From: JAKOVR01 sp031415655
GTDB taxonomy: Bacteria; Actinomycetota; Acidimicrobiia; Acidimicrobiales; Acidimicrobilacustridaceae
Length of the DNA stretch: 64,000 nt
Reading direction: 5' to 3'
NCBI GenBank assembly: GCA_031415655.1
Contig: JANOSD010000056.1
Coordinates: 1-64,000, forward strand
Shown here in pieces: positions 1 through 8,588 of this stretch (position 1 is the stretch's first letter; every line of letters begins with the position of its first letter). The notes below the pieces were generated by a model that did no database searches, was not told where the DNA came from, and worked only from the letters and a program-made list of their open reading frames with translations. The translations under genes were made by a program, and so were the position numbers.

Positions 1-2
1 CC

Positions 3-50
3 ACCGTCATCCCCTTCCGAATCTGGGAATGGCAAGCCACCACCGGCTGA
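3..50 (+). CDS. Possible 3' end of a gene running in from the left
   Basis: One frame is open from the window edge to a TGA at 48-50 and would end in FRIWEWQATTG. The aromatic-rich tail looks protein-like, but 16 codons are too few to identify a family or to exclude chance. Confidence 0.2.
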   Translation, partial: TVIPFRIWEWQATTG

Positions 51-585
51 ACACCACCCAACGCCGATCCGCACCCGCTCGCGTTCACACCGCCGCCACC
101 ACCCAGGGCCCATTCGTCGGGCCGGTTGGGCATTGGGTGCAACTACCCACCAAAACGGTACGGAAGTGCACCCAACTCACCGGGCGGGATGGCACGTGAC
201 TGCAACCTCTCCGGCCCGGCACCCGTCGCGATCCGCAGCTCCGTTGGGTTGCGAGTGGACACCGCTGGTCGCAGGATCGGCGTCCCTACGAATGAGCGGT
301 TCGACCGTGAGAAGCGTGACAGCGCCAGCCGGTTCCGGCCGGTGCATCTGGCGACACTCTCCGGTTGACGAAGCCCGCACGGGCTGGACCCTCCCCAAGG
401 TTTGCGGCTGGTCCACCCACGTACCGGCTCCGGACGGTGAAAAGGTGAGCGACAACGCCCTCATCCGACGGCCTGAAAGTAGGGTCCGTGCATCGTGACC
501 GGGCGGCGGGAATCCGAACGATGGTTCGGATCTATTGCACGAACGTGTCCGACGCAGGCTCCGGTCGAGGCGTACGATTCGCGCC
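51..585. other. Stretch without a recognisable gene
   Basis: Short overlapping open frames occur here, but none has family-like sequence or a convincing ribosome binding site. Around 131-178 TGGGTGCA and TGCACCCA face each other about 30 bases apart, a weak inverted repeat. The region probably holds the promoter of the cyclase-homology gene that starts at 586. Confidence 0.4.
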
Positions 586-2607
586 GTGGCCACCACAACC
601 CTTTTGTTCGCCGATCAAGTCGGGTCCACGGAACAGGTCCGAATGTTGGGCGACATGGCCGCACGAACGTTGCGAATGGCCTTGATCGAGAGCGTTGTGC
701 TCGCCACCGAGGGCCACGACGGAACGGCGGTCGACCTCACTGGCGATGGGGTCTTTGCCCGTTTCGAGAGCGCGGTCGCAGCCCTCGAGGCCGCGACCGA
801 AATGCAGGCGGCTGTGGCTTTTGCCAATCGCACTCGGCAAGAAAAGCAGCATCTACAGCTGCGTGTGGGTGTGCATACGGGTGAGCCGATCGAAGGCAAC
901 GATGGCAGTCTCTTGGGCTTGGCGGTCGTGGTGGCCCGACGGCTTTGCGACCGGGCGGGAGATCGGGAAATCCTCGTGTCGGACCTCACCCGATCACTCG
1001 TCGATAGCCACCCGCGATATGCCTTCACGAGAGCCGGCCCCCAAGCACTCAAGGGCATCGATCAGCCGGTGGTCGGCTGGTGGCTCGGCGTCAACCCTCT
1101 GTTTCCCGCCGCCACTCCCGCCACCGCCGCCTTCACCGCAGTCGGTATCGATGTGGAGGGAAATGTTGACGCTTCGCCGTACGTGGCGGCGCCAGCGTGG
1201 GAGGACGTCGTGCCGTCGGAGTTGCGGGTGGGCTGGGCCGATGTGGTCGACACGGTCCGCCATCGCTCGGGCTCGCAACGAGATGGCGGTCGGTTGGTGG
1301 TGGTCGCCGGTCAGCCGAGCGCCACCGCCGTGGTGCTTGATGCGTTCCGTAACGGAGCAGATGACTCTGCGGGGCTGGTGATCGACGTGGCTGCGGAGTC
1401 AACGTTGATCTCGGGGTCCGACTCGGCCCAGCCCTCGAACTTGTTGGCCCCTGCACTCGATCCGGGATCTCAGGATCCAGTCCCCACGCCGAGCCGGGTC
1501 ACACCAGCGATCGTCGTAGCTCCGCTTCGTACCTTCGACGACGGTGACCGGTCGCCTTCCGTCGAGCCACCACCACCTTCCGTGTCCCCGCCGTCTCCCG
1601 AGTTGCCGGACCCTCCCGCGTCGCCGGAGCTCCCCGGACCCGGCAACCTCGGGACGGTTCCGTCCGGTCCGCCGCGATCGCCGGGGTCCTCCAAGTTGCT
1701 CGGTTCGCTCGGTTTGCTGGGTCCGCAAAAAGTAGCCGGGTCAACTGATTCGCCATCCAGGCCGTCCGAGTCTTCGCGGTCGTCCCCGTCGGCTCACCCG
1801 TTCCCGGATCCGCCCCGGTCGATCAGCCTTCAGTTGGTGCACGGGATGGCGCAACGGTTGTCCACAGCGGCTTCCCGGCTTCTCGCCCTCGACACAGCCG
1901 AAGGAACCGCCAGTTCCGAACTTCGTGCGTTCATTCGCACCGGAGCCGATCCGTCGCAGAGCGACCCGGAGCTTGCCGCTTCCGTTGCCAGCGGCCTCGT
2001 AACGTTTGCCGCCGTCGCACGGCGTGTCCCCATCGCAGTGGTGGCCGAAGGACGATCACTTTCGCTGACCGACACCAGCCTGCTCGCGGCTCTCGCCCAA
2101 CTCGATGGTGTGCTGGTGATCGTGACCACCGATGACGAAGGCCGATTGGCCTCAAGCCCGATCGCTTCCCTGCCCGCCCGAGCTGATCACTTCGTGGCTG
2201 TGGGTGCTTTGCCGGGAAGTAACACGGAACAGCACTCCTTGCCGCAGCTCAGGACACGTTTCCTTGGTGGCCTGAATCCTCCGTCGCCCGCTGGCGCCGC
2301 CGACGTGCCGACCCGTCTCGTGCGCAGCGCCCCCGCGTCGTTGCATCTGCCCGGTGGGGGTGGCGTTCCGGTCTCGCCCGACGGCGTGGTGATCGGTCGT
2401 GGCCATGAGGCCGGTGTGCGTGTGGACGACGCCGATGTGAGCCGTCGACATCTCCGCATCTCCGCCCCGGCAGGCCGCTGGTTGGCGGAGGACCTTGGCT
2501 CCGCTAACGGCACTCACGTGAACGGCGTCGAGGTTCGGGAGCACTCCCTCGTGGACGGCGACGAGATCACGATCGGTGCGACGGTCCTCCGCTTTGTCAT
2601 CGCCTAA
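586..2607 (+). CDS. Class III cyclase-homology domain protein with C-terminal FHA domain
   Basis: A GTG start at 586 gives VATTTLLFADQVGSTEQ, the usual beginning of a class III nucleotide cyclase domain; the frame extends 17 codons upstream but that part is not family-like. The cyclase domain covers about residues 1-180 with the metal Asp in FADQVGST and the second Asp in LTGDGVFARF. The adenine-selecting Lys position before TGDG reads Asp (VDLTGDG), and the transition-state Asn is replaced in GLAVVVARRL, so adenylate cyclase activity is doubtful. A long Pro/Ser-rich linker (about 300-430) and an unassigned middle part follow. The last ~75 residues are an FHA phosphothreonine-binding domain (VIGRGHE, SRRHL, GSANGTHVNG). 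It is probably a cytosolic signalling scaffold linked to Ser/Thr kinase signalling. The monocistronic context gives no further clue. Confidence 0.8.
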   Translation: MATTTLLFADQVGSTEQVRMLGDMAARTLRMALIESVVLATEGHDGTAVDLTGDGVFARFESAVAALEAATEMQAAVAFANRTRQEKQHLQLRVGVHTGEPIEGNDGSLLGLAVVVARRLCDRAGDREILVSDLTRSLVDSHPRYAFTRAGPQALKGIDQPVVGWWLGVNPLFPAATPATAAFTAVGIDVEGNVDASPYVAAPAWEDVVPSELRVGWADVVDTVRHRSGSQRDGGRLVVVAGQPSATAVVLDAFRNGADDSAGLVIDVAAESTLISGSDSAQPSNLLAPALDPGSQDPVPTPSRVTPAIVVAPLRTFDDGDRSPSVEPPPPSVSPPSPELPDPPASPELPGPGNLGTVPSGPPRSPGSSKLLGSLGLLGPQKVAGSTDSPSRPSESSRSSPSAHPFPDPPRSISLQLVHGMAQRLSTAASRLLALDTAEGTASSELRAFIRTGADPSQSDPELAASVASGLVTFAAVARRVPIAVVAEGRSLSLTDTSLLAALAQLDGVLVIVTTDDEGRLASSPIASLPARADHFVAVGALPGSNTEQHSLPQLRTRFLGGLNPPSPAGAADVPTRLVRSAPASLHLPGGGGVPVSPDGVVIGRGHEAGVRVDDADVSRRHLRISAPAGRWLAEDLGSANGTHVNGVEVREHSLVDGDEITIGATVLRFVIA

Positions 2608-2695
2608 GCGCCCCGCTCGCGCCTGCGCTTGTGGGGTCTCAATGGCCGGTCTCATTGGCCTGCGGTGGGTTGCTCGTGCGGGCTTTTCAGCGCAA

Positions 2696-2742
2696 ACCAT
2701 GTTGCAACCGTGCCCCTTGTAGGGGCCTGGTTGCAGCATGGT
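2696..2742. repeat. Nested palindromic repeat, copy 1
   Basis: Outer arms ACCATGTTGCAACC (2696-2709) and GGTTGCAGCATGGT (2729-2742) pair with one mismatch. An inner stem GCCCC-TTGTA-GGGGC lies between them. The same element recurs at 2799-2845 and at 63810-63858, so this is a dispersed palindromic family of REP or small MITE type, not a simple terminator. Confidence 0.75.
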
Positions 2743-2798
2743 CGCCGAGGTGCCCCGGGTCCGTTCGCTTGTGGGGGCTTGCGGGCTTGTGGGTGGAA

Positions 2799-2845
2799 AC
2801 CAAGTTGTAACGGACCCCCTTGTAGGGGTCTGGTTGCAGCATGGT
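2799..2845. repeat. Nested palindromic repeat, copy 2
   Basis: Same design as copy 1: a diverged left arm (ACCAAGTTGTAACG), an inner stem GACCCC-TTGTA-GGGGTC, and the right arm GGTTGCAGCATGGT identical to copy 1. The inner stem changed on both sides relative to copy 1 (extra A-T pair) and stays paired. Confidence 0.7.
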
Positions 2846-2850
2846 CACCG

Positions 2851-3132
2851 AGGGTGCGGGTATTCGTGGGCAACGGGGCCGATACACCGGTCGGAGTGAT
2901 CGACGTCACCGATATCGGTGCCAAACACACCGGGTGGATTTTGCCAGCAACTCCCCTGGCCTCAAGAAATGACGACGTTTCCGTTCCGGTTGGCGGTGGT
3001 ACACCAAAACTTATTTGGGACGCGAATGGCGATGGCATCAAAGACTTCGTGTTTCTGGAGACGCCGCCCCGCTCCCTCGGCAACTATGTGTGGTACGCGG
3101 GTCGGCCGTGCGCGTGGCGCCCGCCAGTCTGA
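2851..3132 (+). pseudogene. Possible fragment of an FG-GAP/calcium-binding surface protein
   Basis: One frame contains the stretch DANGDGIKDFVF preceded by VIDVTDIGAKHTGW, which resembles a single FG-GAP or EF-hand-like D-x-N-x-D-G calcium loop of a secreted repeat protein. There is no start codon with ribosome binding site and no second repeat, and it directly follows a repeat element. It is best read as a gene remnant; chance similarity cannot be excluded. Confidence 0.25.
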
Positions 3133-4109
3133 GTTGATCCAATCGGGCGGATTCTGCGCTGCCGCAGCGAACTTCAACGCTTTGCGTGACCTCTGCATTC
3201 GCTGGCCCTGACCGGGCCTTCTGCGGATGAGCAGGGGTTCCCCGGTCGGGCCGTGGGTCGCGGGCTACTTCCGATCGATTCGGGCGGGCGATACCGGCCA
3301 TGACTGGGTGTTTTCCCCGCTCACCACGGCAGCCTTCGTAGGGAACGGAGTCTTTCGTTCCTCCAACCCCTCCCACCGGGCATGTCCAAGCTCGGTAGGT
3401 TTTTCTGGGGGTAGCTCACACCAGGGCGCCAACGCATCCGCATTCGCGGACGGCTGGGGTCGGGTTCGGGTCGCGCTCGGCGACCAATGTCGGGGACGGT
3501 CATCAGTTGCGATATCGCCGGTAGGCGACGGGGGAGCGGCCTCCGCCATGAGCGAACTCGCCACGTGAGCACCCGCGACGTCACCGAGATCGCGACGCCG
3601 TATGACGAGGGGCTGAATCGGTGGCCTCGTGCCCGCCTTCGGCCTACCTACCTTGCGGCGTTGGTACACGACCCGACAACCGAGTCGTCATCGGACCGCC
3701 GGTCCTACCTCACGAAGGGCGATCAAGTCGACGTCAGGTTGGAAGCCAACCTCCGATTTTCATGCGAACGTCTGGCGTGTCGCTGTCGAGGTGGTTCTGT
3801 CATGCGGGCAGCGGGCACCGCGCATGGGAAACGGTCTTCCCGAGCTGAACGCCGGCCCTCTCCATGATGGTCGGCGGCACGCTTACGCTCCTGGCCCCGC
3901 TTGCCAACCAGGTTGCCGGTGCGCATGGCGGCTTGGAGTCGCCAGGCCGCACCGCTGGTCAATGGCGCCGGCTTGGTGCGTCGGCTGGCGCATGCCCACT
4001 GGTAGCTTGGTCGGCGGTTCCTGGCGATCAGAGTCGACCCCGCCGTGGCGATCGTGGACCAACGGGCCGAACAATGGGTCATTTCCTTCTCGACTGACCG
4101 ATACCGTCC

Positions 4110-4436
4110 CTACCGCTTTCGTGGGGGGCGAGGCGGGCCGAGCCCGAGTGCCTTGAGGAGTTCGCCGACCGTGTGATCTCGTTCGATGGGGTGACGGAGG
4201 GCGATCTCGCGATGGACCTGATAGTGGTTGCGTCGCCCCACCCGGGTGCGGGTGACGTAGCCGGCTTCAGCCAGGTCAGCGACGATCAGCTGGGCGGCGC
4301 GTTCGGTGATGCCAACTCGCACCGCGACGTCACGAAGCCGGGTGTCGGGGTCGGCCGTGAGACAGCTCAGCACATGGGCGTGGTTGGTGAGGAACGTCCA
4401 CGACGGTTTGTTCTCTTGCTCAGGGTTCTTCGACAT
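4110..4436 (-). CDS. Small winged-helix transcriptional regulator
   Basis: This 108-residue protein has the compact winged-helix layout of MarR/ArsR-type regulators. A first helix (WTFLTNHAHVLSCL) is followed by DTRLRDVAVRVGITERAAQLIVADLAEAGYV as the helix-turn-helix, then the wing TRTRVGRRNHYQVH. A short basic tail (PPRPPRKR) ends it. No metal-binding cysteines or ligand domain are visible, so the signal it reads is unknown. It is divergent from purK with 108 bases between the two starts, so control of the purK operon or of itself is possible but unproven. Such stand-alone HTH proteins are common in actinobacteria. Confidence 0.75.
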   Translation of the reverse strand: MSKNPEQENKPSWTFLTNHAHVLSCLTADPDTRLRDVAVRVGITERAAQLIVADLAEAGYVTRTRVGRRNHYQVHREIALRHPIERDHTVGELLKALGLGPPRPPRKR

Positions 4437-4507
4437 CAGGCTCTCCGGCGGTCGTCTTACCGAGACTCTACCGAATTCTGGTTCGGATGTCGTGGTTCGT
4501 GTTTCCC

Positions 4508-4540
4508 TTGACAGCCCGACCTCCGGTGAGACAACATACG
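4508..4540 (+). promoter_or_regulatory. Likely sigma70-type promoter of the purK operon
   Basis: A perfect -35 hexamer TTGACA sits at 4508-4513. About 17-18 bases downstream is CAACAT/ACATAC, a loose -10. Transcription would start within a few bases of the ATG at 4545, which suggests a leaderless or nearly leaderless mRNA, consistent with the lack of a Shine-Dalgarno sequence before purK. Confidence 0.5.
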
Positions 4541-4544
4541 AACC

Positions 4545-5747
4545 ATGTTACGTGAATCAAATACCGCATCTTGCCTCGACCGGCGGCCGCGGGTCGGGGT
4601 GATCGGTGGTGGTCAGCTGGCGCAGATGATGGTTCAGGCCGCCATCCCTTTGGGTATCGACCTTCGCATCTTCGCTCGCAACCGCGATGAAGGCGCCGCA
4701 TTGGCAGCGTGTGATGTGGTCATCGGCGATTGGTGCGACCAGTCAGCACTGGCGGAGTTCTCCGACAGCTGTGACGCCGTGACGTTCGACCATGAGCTTG
4801 TTTCGGCTGAGGTGGTCGCCGCCCTCGAAGTAGACGGGGTGACGTTGCGACCGTCGGCGGCGGCGATGTCCGTGGCGTCGGACAAAGCCACGCAACGCGG
4901 GCTCGCAGATCGAGTCGGGCTTCGTACGGTGGAGGCCGTTGTTGTTACGTCAGAAGCGGCCATGCGCGCCGCAGTCAACGAACTCGGGTTCCCGGCGGTG
5001 GTCAAAGCCGTCCGAGGTGGTTACGACGGGCGTGGAGTGGCGTGGATCACCGGTCCCGTGGACCTCGACCTCGCCTGCGAGCATGCGCCTCCTTCGATGA
5101 GCAATCCAATGTTGGTTGAGCCGGTGTTGGCGATTGCCTCGGAGCTCGCGGCGATCGTCGCTCGTGGCGCAGATGGCGTGTCCGTGTCGTACCCGGTGGT
5201 GCAAACACAACAGGTCGACGGGATCTGCGTCGCCGTGATGGCTCCGGCGGCGACGACACCCCAGCTCGCGGAGCAAGCTCGAGACGGCGCCGTTGCTGTC
5301 GCTGACGCGTTGGACTACGTAGGGGTGATGGCCGTCGAGTACTTCGTTATCGGCGATGAGCTGTTCTTCAACGAGATGGCACCGCGACCGCACAACAGTG
5401 GGCACTACACAATCGACGCGTGTATCACCTCGCAGTTCGAGAACCATTTGCGAGCGGTGCTCGGCTGGCCCCTTGGTGACCCGGAGATGAAGACCTCGGC
5501 GGCGGTCATGGCCAACATCATTGCCACGAGTACCGACCCGATCGAACTGGTCCACATGGACCTGCCCCCGGGCGCGCGGGTTCACTTGTACAGCAAAGGT
5601 GGCCGTTCGGGTCGCAAAGTCGGTCATGTCACGGTGTGTGGGTCGGACCAGGCGGTGTTGAAACGAACGGCGATGTCGGCCGTCGAACAACTCACCGGTC
5701 ACCGGACCGACACGTCGGCGCTCGTCTCGGGGCGGTTGGACTCATGA
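4545..5747 (+). CDS. purK: N5-carboxyaminoimidazole ribonucleotide synthase
   Basis: PurK joins aminoimidazole ribonucleotide with bicarbonate using ATP, the sixth step of purine synthesis. The N-terminus has the diagnostic VGVIGGGQLAQMM. The ATP-grasp core follows, with the Lys in FPAVVKAVRGGYDGRGV. The metal-binding end has EYFVIGDELFFNEMAPRPHNSGHYTIDAC, nearly identical to the family signature. At 400 residues it is normal length. The start at 4545 leaves about 15 residues before the Rossmann-like strand. The stop overlaps the ATG of purE (ATGA), so the two genes are translationally coupled. The next gene encodes a bicarbonate transporter, the substrate of this enzyme. Confidence 0.95.
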   Translation: MLRESNTASCLDRRPRVGVIGGGQLAQMMVQAAIPLGIDLRIFARNRDEGAALAACDVVIGDWCDQSALAEFSDSCDAVTFDHELVSAEVVAALEVDGVTLRPSAAAMSVASDKATQRGLADRVGLRTVEAVVVTSEAAMRAAVNELGFPAVVKAVRGGYDGRGVAWITGPVDLDLACEHAPPSMSNPMLVEPVLAIASELAAIVARGADGVSVSYPVVQTQQVDGICVAVMAPAATTPQLAEQARDGAVAVADALDYVGVMAVEYFVIGDELFFNEMAPRPHNSGHYTIDACITSQFENHLRAVLGWPLGDPEMKTSAAVMANIIATSTDPIELVHMDLPPGARVHLYSKGGRSGRKVGHVTVCGSDQAVLKRTAMSAVEQLTGHRTDTSALVSGRLDS

Positions 5748-6265
5748 CGGTTGCCGTGGTGATGGGCAGTTCGTCGGATCTGACGGTCATGCGGCCGGCC
5801 ATCGACACGCTGGTTCGATTCGGTCTCACCCCTCATGTCGAGGTGGTTTCCGCCCATCGCGATCCCAACGGGATGCTGGCGTTTGCTGCTGCGGCGGCCG
5901 ATCGGGGAATGGAGGTGATCATCGCCGGTGCCGGAGGCGCTGCGCATCTACCCGGCATGATCGCTGCCGCGACCAGCTTGCCGGTTATTGGGGTGCCGGT
6001 ACCCCGCCCGCATCTCGACGGCCTCGATTCGCTGCTGTCGATCGTGCAGATGCCCGATGGGATCCCGGTGGCGACGATGGCCATCGGCGGCGCTACCAAT
6101 GCTGCGCTGCTCGCCATTCGCATCCTCGCACTGAACAACGCCGATCTGCGAGCCGCCCTGAAAGACCACGTTGAGCAGATGCTCGACCAGGTCCAACAGC
6201 GCAACATCGCAGTGCGTGACGAACTCGCTGCCAGCGGCCCCACCGCTACCGGCACGACGTCGTGA
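5744..6265 (+). CDS. purE: N5-carboxyaminoimidazole ribonucleotide mutase
   Basis: Class I PurE moves the carboxyl group of N5-CAIR to give CAIR. The ATG lies in the ATGA overlap with purK and gives MTVAVVMGSSSDLTVM, the classic start with the phosphate-binding SSSD loop. The substrate motif SAHRDP and the GGAAHLPGM segment are both present, and VPRPHLDGLDSLLSIVQMP matches the family closely. Length is 173 residues, usual for the family. The C-terminal tail is short and variable. Its stop overlaps the GTG of the transporter gene, so the three genes form one operon. Confidence 0.95.
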   Translation: MTVAVVMGSSSDLTVMRPAIDTLVRFGLTPHVEVVSAHRDPNGMLAFAAAAADRGMEVIIAGAGGAAHLPGMIAAATSLPVIGVPVPRPHLDGLDSLLSIVQMPDGIPVATMAIGGATNAALLAIRILALNNADLRAALKDHVEQMLDQVQQRNIAVRDELAASGPTATGTTS

Positions 6266-7224
6266 GCGCATTCGAACTGGCCCGGGCGAACCTGACCGCC
6301 GTCCCCGTCTTGGCTTTTGCGCTCGGGGTGTTGGCCAGCCGGGTCAAGAGCGACCTGCGGTTCCCGCCGGCCATCACCAGTTTCTTGTCGGCGTACCTGC
6401 TGCTGGCGATTGGGTTGAAGGGCGGAATCGCCATGTCCCAGTCCTCGCCCACCGACCTCTGGCTTCCAGCGCTCGTCACCCTCGCCGTTGGCATGACTAT
6501 CCCGGTTGGGGTTTTCGTGTTGTTCTGGCGCGCCGGTCGGTTCTCGGTCGTCGACGCCGCCGCCCTCGCCGCCCACTACGGGTCAGTTTCCGCAGTGACC
6601 TTCACCGCCGCCGTGGCGTTCGCTGCCGCCGCAGGATCGCCGGCGGAGGGATTCATGCCGGCGCTGGTGGCGATCTTGGAGGTCCCCGGGATCATCGTCG
6701 CGTTGGTGTTGGCCCAGCGGTTCGGGACGGCCGAAGGGTTCAAGGATGCGCTGCACGAAGTGATCACCGGCAAGTCCGTCATTCTGCTGATCGGTGGTCT
6801 CGTCATCGGCCTCATTGCCGGCACAAACGGCACGGCATCGGTGCAGCCGTTTTTCGTCGACCTCTTCCCCGGTCTGCTCGCCTTGTTCCTCCTTGACTTG
6901 GGGGTGCTCGCAGGGGAGCACATGGCGTCCGTGCGCAAAGCCGGCCGGTTCCTCATCGGCTTCGCGCTCCTTGCACCGCTCGCCCTCGGCTGCATCGGCG
7001 TCGCTGCCGGATCACTCGCCGGGCTCTCCCCTGGTGGCGCCGCGGTGATGGGAGCCATGGTCGCCAGCGCCTCCTACATCGCCGCTCCCGCCGCCGTGCG
7101 TGTGGCGCTCCCCACCGCCAATCCGGGCTTGTACCTCACGGCCTCGCTGGCGCTGACCTTTCCGCTCAACCTCGCCATCGGAATCCCCATCTACTTCCAA
7201 GTCGCCACTTGGATGGTCGGATGA
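6262..7224 (+). CDS. SbtA-family sodium-dependent bicarbonate transporter
   Basis: This hydrophobic 320-residue membrane protein has about ten predicted transmembrane segments in two inverted halves, the layout of the SbtA/DUF897 family. Recognisable parts are FPPAITSFLSAYLLLAIGLKGG near residue 35, AAHYGSVSAVTF near 110, and in the second half FLLDLGVLAGEHM and MVASASYIAAPAAVR. The family imports bicarbonate with sodium. The GTG start overlaps the purE stop (GTGA), so it is cotranslated with purK and purE. PurK consumes bicarbonate, so feeding purine synthesis is an attractive inferred role. No separate SbtB-type PII regulator is seen nearby. Confidence 0.85.
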   Translation: MSAFELARANLTAVPVLAFALGVLASRVKSDLRFPPAITSFLSAYLLLAIGLKGGIAMSQSSPTDLWLPALVTLAVGMTIPVGVFVLFWRAGRFSVVDAAALAAHYGSVSAVTFTAAVAFAAAAGSPAEGFMPALVAILEVPGIIVALVLAQRFGTAEGFKDALHEVITGKSVILLIGGLVIGLIAGTNGTASVQPFFVDLFPGLLALFLLDLGVLAGEHMASVRKAGRFLIGFALLAPLALGCIGVAAGSLAGLSPGGAAVMGAMVASASYIAAPAAVRVALPTANPGLYLTASLALTFPLNLAIGIPIYFQVATWMVG

Positions 7225-7364
7225 AAGCCCGTCTCCCTGCGACCGCGCCCACTCCATCGTGCCGGACAGCGATCGTCCCGTCTCCGAACCATGGTCTGCC
7301 CGATGTCATCGACCCGTCAAGCCCCGATCTCCAAGCCCTGATCTCCAAGCCCTGAGGTAACGCA

Positions 7365-8144
7365 ATGCTTGCAACAAAAAGAGTTCTCGTCAGCGGCGTT
7401 GCCGACACGGCGAGCATCGCCTATTCGATCGCCCGTCAGTGCCTCGACGACGGCGCAATGGTCATGCTGAGCGCTCCACCCCGCGATCTCGAGGCCACGA
7501 CGGCGATCGCCCATGACCTTGCGGTCGACGTGGTTGAACTTGATGCCACCATCCCCGAACACTGGGACCGAGTGGCCGCCACAATCGGGCAGCACTGGGG
7601 TCACCTCGACGGAGCCGTGCACGCCATTGCCTTCGCCCCCGCCAACGCGTTGCACGGCACGATTCTCGACGCCGATCCGGACGGTCTCGGCTTGGCGTTC
7701 AACACCAGCGTGGCGAGTTACGTCTGGTTCGGTCGTCTCCTTCGCGACCTGGCCCCACCCACCGGGGGGAGCCTCGTCGGCCTCGACTTCGATGCCACTC
7801 GCGCCTGGCCTACCTACAACTGGATGGGTGTGTGCAAAGCCGCGCTCGAAGCCGCCAACCGGTACCTCGCCCGTGACCTTGCCGCGCACACGATTCGGGC
7901 CAACCTCATCGCCGCCGGGCCGATCATCACTCGTGCCGCCTCGGCGATCCCGGGGTTCGACCTCTTGCTCGATGCGTGGGAACGCCAAGCGCCACTGCCA
8001 TGGGATCCTGCCGACCCGACCGTGGTGGCCGACGCTGCCCGGTACCTGCTTTCGGATCTCTCACGAGGAACGACGGGGGAGATCCTCCACGTCGATGCCG
8101 GCTTCCACGCCATGGCCACCACCCTTGCTCCGCCCGAAACCTGA
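7365..8144 (+). CDS. fabI: Enoyl-[acyl-carrier-protein] reductase, InhA/FabI type
   Basis: This short-chain dehydrogenase-like enzyme reduces trans-2-enoyl-ACP with NADH in fatty acid elongation. The start has VLVSGVADTASIAYSIARQ, the FabI nucleotide loop that replaces the usual GxxxGxG. The catalytic region is YNWMGVCKAALEAANRYLA with Tyr and Lys seven apart as in InhA (YNWM..AK). NLIAAGPIITRAASAI and ERQAPLPWD are also InhA-like. At 259 residues it is slightly shorter than InhA. A GAGG sequence precedes the ATG by about 8 bases. It is probably an essential gene. The 140 bases upstream contain a short direct repeat (CCAAGCCCTGA) but no gene. A dispersed repeat follows the stop. Confidence 0.9.
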   Translation: MLATKRVLVSGVADTASIAYSIARQCLDDGAMVMLSAPPRDLEATTAIAHDLAVDVVELDATIPEHWDRVAATIGQHWGHLDGAVHAIAFAPANALHGTILDADPDGLGLAFNTSVASYVWFGRLLRDLAPPTGGSLVGLDFDATRAWPTYNWMGVCKAALEAANRYLARDLAAHTIRANLIAAGPIITRAASAIPGFDLLLDAWERQAPLPWDPADPTVVADAARYLLSDLSRGTTGEILHVDAGFHAMATTLAPPET

Positions 8145-8183
8145 CCCCGTCAATCCTGGCCTCGTCAACGAAGAGTGTGCTTC

Positions 8184-8329
8184 GGTAACGCTTCGAGAAG
8201 CGGGTTTCGAGGCACGGTCCGAGCCTCCCGAGCACGCCGCGTCGAAGAACCCCATTGTTCCTTGGGGTAAGACGGAGGACGCCGCGAGATCTGAGTCTGG
8301 CCGGAAGACGCCCAATGGCTGCTGACCCA
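8184..8329. repeat. ~146-bp dispersed repeat, copy 1
   Basis: The segment begins GGTAACGCTTCGAGAAGCGG, containing the hairpin CGCTTC-GA-GAAGCG, and ends near GGAAGACGCCCAATGG. Related segments occur at 26641-26787 and 27282-27428. Conserved blocks are GTAACG, GAGGACG(C/T)CGCGAG and GGCCGGAAG(A/G)CGCC. All three copies lie just downstream of genes. Confidence 0.65.
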
Positions 8330-8490
8330 AGCTCGTTTCGCGCGGTCAGGATCAGACCTCGTCACCGGACGTGAGGGCCGCCGCATGGCGGGATGTCCAG
8401 GGCGGATCCGGGGCGGACATGGTTTCCCGGACACCCACGAAGGGCAACCAGCATCGCGGCTCGTCGGAGCGCGGGCTCGAGTGGAGCGCC

Positions 8491-8575
8491 GGGTCGGGCC
8501 AGTCCGGGTCGGGCCAGTCCGGGTCGGGTCGGGCCAGTCCTGGTCGGGTCGGGCCAGTCCGGCTTGGGCCAGTCC
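8491..8575. repeat. Minisatellite of 15- and 20-bp units
   Basis: Five tandem units built on GGGTCGGGCCAGTCC: two exact 15-mers, two 20-base units with an extra GGGTC, and one degenerate 15-mer. The array ends 13 bases beyond the stop of the baeRF-like gene on the other strand, so it is in a 3' flank. Confidence 0.8.
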
Positions 8576-8588
8576 GGGTCGAGAGCGG

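Larger units (their letters stand above)
2608..4109. other. 1.5-kb degenerate intergenic region
   Basis: After the cyclase gene come two copies of a nested palindromic repeat (2696-2742, 2799-2845), a possible FG-GAP-like gene fragment (2851-3132), then about 950 bases where no frame looks like a protein family. The length and absence of coding pattern suggest decayed accessory DNA. Confidence 0.5.
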
